This document shows positions 61,246 to 64,000 of a stretch of 64,000 bases of DNA, piece after piece (position 1 is the stretch's first letter; every line of letters starts with the position of its first letter). Position numbers and translations under genes: made by a program. Source of the DNA: Hymenobacter psoromatis (GTDB lineage Bacteria; Bacteroidota; Bacteroidia; Cytophagales; Hymenobacteraceae); contig CP014771.1 in assembly GCA_001596155.1 (NCBI GenBank), forward strand, positions 1,736,001 to 1,800,000. The letters run 5' to 3'. The notes beneath the pieces are model-generated. The model was not told where the DNA came from, made no database searches, and was given only the letters and a program-made list of their open reading frames with translations.

Positions 61246-63876
61246 ATGGAAGCTAAATTTTCAAACCGCGTCAAGGAGGTTATTTCCTTGAGCCGGGAGG
61301 AGGCCATCCGGCTGGGCCACGACTACATCGGCACTGAGCACCTGCTCCTGGGCATGATTCGCGAAGGCGAAGGCACGGCCCTGGGACTGCTCAAAAAGCT
61401 CGGCGTAGCCACCGATGAGCTGAAGTTTGCCCTCGAGCAAGCCACGCGCAACACGGCCTCCACCCAGGGCACCAGCATTACCGGCTCGATTCCGCTAACC
61501 AAGCAGACCGAGAAGGTGCTGAAAATCACCTACCTCGAAGCCAAGATTTTCAAATCGGAAATCATTGGCACCGAGCACTTGCTCCTCTCTATTCTGCGCG
61601 ATGAGGACAACATTTCTTCTCAAATTCTTTCCAAATTCAACGTGAACTACGAAACCGTGCGCGATTCGCTTGACTATCACGGCGCCGCTCCGAACACGAC
61701 CGGCCCCAAGGCCGGCCCGGAAGCTGACGACGATGATGACCGCCTCTTTGGGCAAGGCCAGGGCGCTGGCGGCCGGGGCCAGGGTGCCCAGGGCGGTGCT
61801 GCTGGCGCTGGGGCCAAGCGGGCCGGCGAAAAATCGCGCACTCCGGTGCTCGATAACTTCGGCCGCGACCTCACCAAGATGGCGGAAGAAGACAAGCTCG
61901 ACCCCATCGTGGGCCGCGAAAAAGAGATTGAGCGCGTAGCTCAAGTGCTGAGCCGCCGCAAAAAGAACAACCCGATTCTGATTGGCGAGCCGGGGGTAGG
62001 CAAAACGGCGATTGCCGAAGGCCTGGCCCTGCGCATTATCCAGAAAAAAGTGAGCCGCGTGCTGTTCAACAAGCGCGTAGTGACCCTGGATTTGGCCTCG
62101 CTGGTGGCCGGCACCAAGTACCGCGGCCAGTTTGAGGAGCGCATGAAGGCCGTGATGAACGAGCTGGAAAAGTCGCCCGACGTGATTCTGTTCATTGATG
62201 AGCTGCACACGATTGTGGGTGCCGGCGGGGCTTCGGGCTCGCTCGATGCCTCGAACATGTTCAAGCCGGCCCTGGCCCGCGGCGAAATTCAATGCATCGG
62301 CGCGACTACGCTGGACGAGTATCGGCAATATATTGAGAAGGATGGCGCGCTGGCCCGTCGCTTCCAGATGGTGATGGTGGACCCCACTACCCCCGAGGAA
62401 ACGATTGAGATTCTGCACAATATCAAGGATAAGTACCAAGACCACCACCACGTGGTGTACACGGACAAGGCCATTGAGCAGTGCGTGAAGCTGAGCGACC
62501 GCTACATGAGCGACCGCTTTTTGCCGGACAAAGCCATCGATATTCTCGACGAAGCCGGTGCCCGCGTGCACATCAACAACATCGTGGTGCCGGAGGATAT
62601 TCTCAAGCTCGAAGAGCAGATTGAGAACATCAAGGGTGAGAAAAACCGCGTGGTGAAATCGCAGCGCTACGAGGAAGCCGCCAAGCTTCGCGACACGGAG
62701 AAGAAGCTATTGGAGCAGCTCGAATCGGCTAAGAAAAGCTGGGAAGACGAGACCAAGAAGAAGCGCTACACGGTGAAGGAGGAAAACGTGGCCGAGGTAA
62801 TCGCCATGATGACCGGCATTCCCGTGAACCGCGTGGCCCAGAACGAAAGTCAGAAGTTGCTCAACATGGGTGAGGAACTTCAGGGCAAGGTAATCGGCCA
62901 GGAAAAAGCCATCAAGCAGTTGGTGAAAGCCATCCAGCGCACCCGCGTGGGCCTGAAAGACCCGAAGAAGCCAATTGGTTCGTTCGTGTTCCTCGGCCCG
63001 ACGGGGGTAGGCAAAACGGAATTGGCGAAGGTGCTGGCTACCTATCTCTTCGACAAAGAAGATGCGCTGGTGCGCGTGGATATGTCGGAGTATATGGAGA
63101 AGTTCAGCGTCTCGCGCCTGGTGGGCGCGCCTCCCGGCTACGTGGGCTACGAAGAGGGTGGCCAGCTGACGGAGAAAATCCGTCGTAAGCCCTACTCGGT
63201 TATCCTGCTCGACGAGATTGAAAAGGCGCACCCCGACGTGTATAACCTGTTGTTGCAGGTGCTGGACGACGGCATTCTGACTGACGGTCTGGGCCGCAAG
63301 GTGGACTTCCGCAACACGATTATCATCATGACCTCGAACATTGGGGCGCGTGACTTGGCGGACTTCGGCGCGGGCATCGGCTTCGGCACGAAGTCGCGCA
63401 ACGAGAACATGGATGAGTTGACGAAGGGCACGATTACTAACGCCTTGAAGAAGACTTTCTCGCCCGAGTTCCTCAACCGCTTGGATGATGTGATTGTCTT
63501 CAACTCGCTGGAGAAGAAGGATATCCATAAGATTATCGAAATCAGCCTCAGCAAGCTACTGAGCCGTGTGCTAGCGCTTGGCTACAAGGTGGAGCTGACG
63601 GAGAAAGCCAAGGATTTCGTGTCCGAGAAAGGCTACGACCCCAAGTACGGCGCACGGCCGCTAAACCGGGCCATCCAGAAATACATCGAAGACCCGATTG
63701 CCGAGGAAATCCTGAAAGCCCAATTGTTGCACGGCGACATCATCACGGCCGACTACGAAGAGGGTAAGGAGGAATTGACATTCAGCATCGCCAAGAGCGA
63801 TGAGGCGCCCAACCTGCCTAGCGACGAGCGGCCCGAAGAAGCGCCCTCGGAGCCGGAGGCTGGCGAGGCCAAGTAA
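61246..63876 (+). CDS. clpC: ATP-dependent Clp protease ATPase subunit ClpC
   Basis: 876 residues. Two N-terminal Clp repeats (about 1-150), a Gly/Ala-rich linker (about 155-195, with [19 protein letters not shown]), AAA1 with Walker [15 protein letters not shown], a UVR-like segment [23 protein letters not shown]2 with [14 protein letters not shown] and a ClpB-type C-terminal domain are present. The adapter-binding UVR region identifies ClpC. The C-terminus is acidic. It unfolds proteins for ClpP. A strong terminator follows. Confidence 0.95.
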   Translation: MEAKFSNRVKEVISLSREEAIRLGHDYIGTEHLLLGMIREGEGTALGLLKKLGVATDELKFALEQATRNTASTQGTSITGSIPLTKQTEKVLKITYLEAKIFKSEIIGTEHLLLSILRDEDNISSQILSKFNVNYETVRDSLDYHGAAPNTTGPKAGPEADDDDDRLFGQGQGAGGRGQGAQGGAAGAGAKRAGEKSRTPVLDNFGRDLTKMAEEDKLDPIVGREKEIERVAQVLSRRKKNNPILIGEPGVGKTAIAEGLALRIIQKKVSRVLFNKRVVTLDLASLVAGTKYRGQFEERMKAVMNELEKSPDVILFIDELHTIVGAGGASGSLDASNMFKPALARGEIQCIGATTLDEYRQYIEKDGALARRFQMVMVDPTTPEETIEILHNIKDKYQDHHHVVYTDKAIEQCVKLSDRYMSDRFLPDKAIDILDEAGARVHINNIVVPEDILKLEEQIENIKGEKNRVVKSQRYEEAAKLRDTEKKLLEQLESAKKSWEDETKKKRYTVKEENVAEVIAMMTGIPVNRVAQNESQKLLNMGEELQGKVIGQEKAIKQLVKAIQRTRVGLKDPKKPIGSFVFLGPTGVGKTELAKVLATYLFDKEDALVRVDMSEYMEKFSVSRLVGAPPGYVGYEEGGQLTEKIRRKPYSVILLDEIEKAHPDVYNLLLQVLDDGILTDGLGRKVDFRNTIIIMTSNIGARDLADFGAGIGFGTKSRNENMDELTKGTITNALKKTFSPEFLNRLDDVIVFNSLEKKDIHKIIEISLSKLLSRVLALGYKVELTEKAKDFVSEKGYDPKYGARPLNRAIQKYIEDPIAEEILKAQLLHGDIITADYEEGKEELTFSIAKSDEAPNLPSDERPEEAPSEPEAGEAK

Positions 63877-63895
63877 GTGATTTAGGAGTTGAAGA

Positions 63896-63927
63896 GGCCG
63901 GTCCCGCTCTGCGGGACCGGCCTTTTT
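63896..63927 (+). terminator. clpC terminator
   Basis: A 12-bp GC-rich stem (GGCCGGTCCCGC with its complement), a 3-nt loop and a T5 run, 19 bp after the clpC stop. After it, up to base 64000, I see no gene. Confidence 0.88.
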
Positions 63928-64000
63928 ATTGGGCGTGGCGCGGGACCTTCTTATTCAACCACTAGCTTTATGTATCCTATTGACTTACATAGTTTTGTGA

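Overview
The window looks like the chromosome of a GC-rich Bacteroidota, most likely Hymenobacter or a close relative. The reasons are a type IX secretion sorting domain on a large glycosidase, a GT3-type glycogen synthase, a carbamoyltransferase of the N-acylornithine class, TAnnTTTG-type -7 promoter boxes, starts without Shine-Dalgarno sequences, and frequent C-rich CTACCCC tracts. This assignment is inference from gene content, not a database match.

Layout. 1-1.9 kb: the 3' part of a frameshifted HELGH metallopeptidase, a lipoprotein gene and the truncated start of another lipoprotein. 1.8-15.6 kb: an arginine/carbamoyl-phosphate regulon, with argB-argE-argH on the minus strand and GNAT-argG-argC-argD-carA-carB on the plus strand, fired from a shared divergent promoter region near 5.17 kb. 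15.7-23.6 kb: an accessory island (HigBA, a carB-tail duplication, a Cys-rich SH3 protein, a coupled unknown gene pair, a DUF433 remnant, Uma2, HicA/HicB, a RelA/SpoT-domain protein). Inside it sit the arginine carbamoyltransferase argF' and a second GNAT. 24-30.7 kb: glutamate synthase gltB/gltD. 30.7-34.6 kb: DUF4062, an M50-like membrane protease, a PAP2 phosphatase and an unknown gene. 34.8-39.5 kb: glycogen metabolism (GH13 branching-type enzyme, GT3 glycogen synthase) around a nitroreductase. 39.5-43.4 kb: DUF4198, STAS protein, RNase Z and a complete ISAs1-type insertion sequence. 43.5-49.2 kb: queuosine-precursor transporter, trpS and several unknown proteins. 49.2-53.4 kb: a 1376-residue secreted glycosidase. 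54-64 kb: two tRNA-Ser genes, YihY, thioesterase, MltG, Sua5/YrdC, a lipid A-type acyltransferase, WbqC and ClpC.

How the genes work together. ArgB, C, D, F', E, G and H with CarAB make a complete acylated arginine route: N-acylornithine is carbamoylated by ArgF', ArgE deacylates acylcitrulline, and ArgG and ArgH finish. There is no argJ here. One of the two GNATs is the likely N-acylglutamate synthase. GltBD supplies glutamate.

Most striking feature. Nearly every junction of these biosynthetic operons is filled by a long, near-perfect inverted repeat. At argH/argE, argG/argC, argD/carA and several later junctions the two arms enclose only a short spacer. At argC/argD, carA/carB and gltB/gltD arms of the same or similar type instead bracket one visibly AT-rich orphan gene in the operon's orientation. 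Repeat sequence also supplies the stop codons of five genes, and the IS element has landed in one such repeat with a 10-bp target duplication. This repeat/cargo arrangement, and the HigBA unit bracketed by a diverged copy of the carB tail, are the best candidates for something undescribed.
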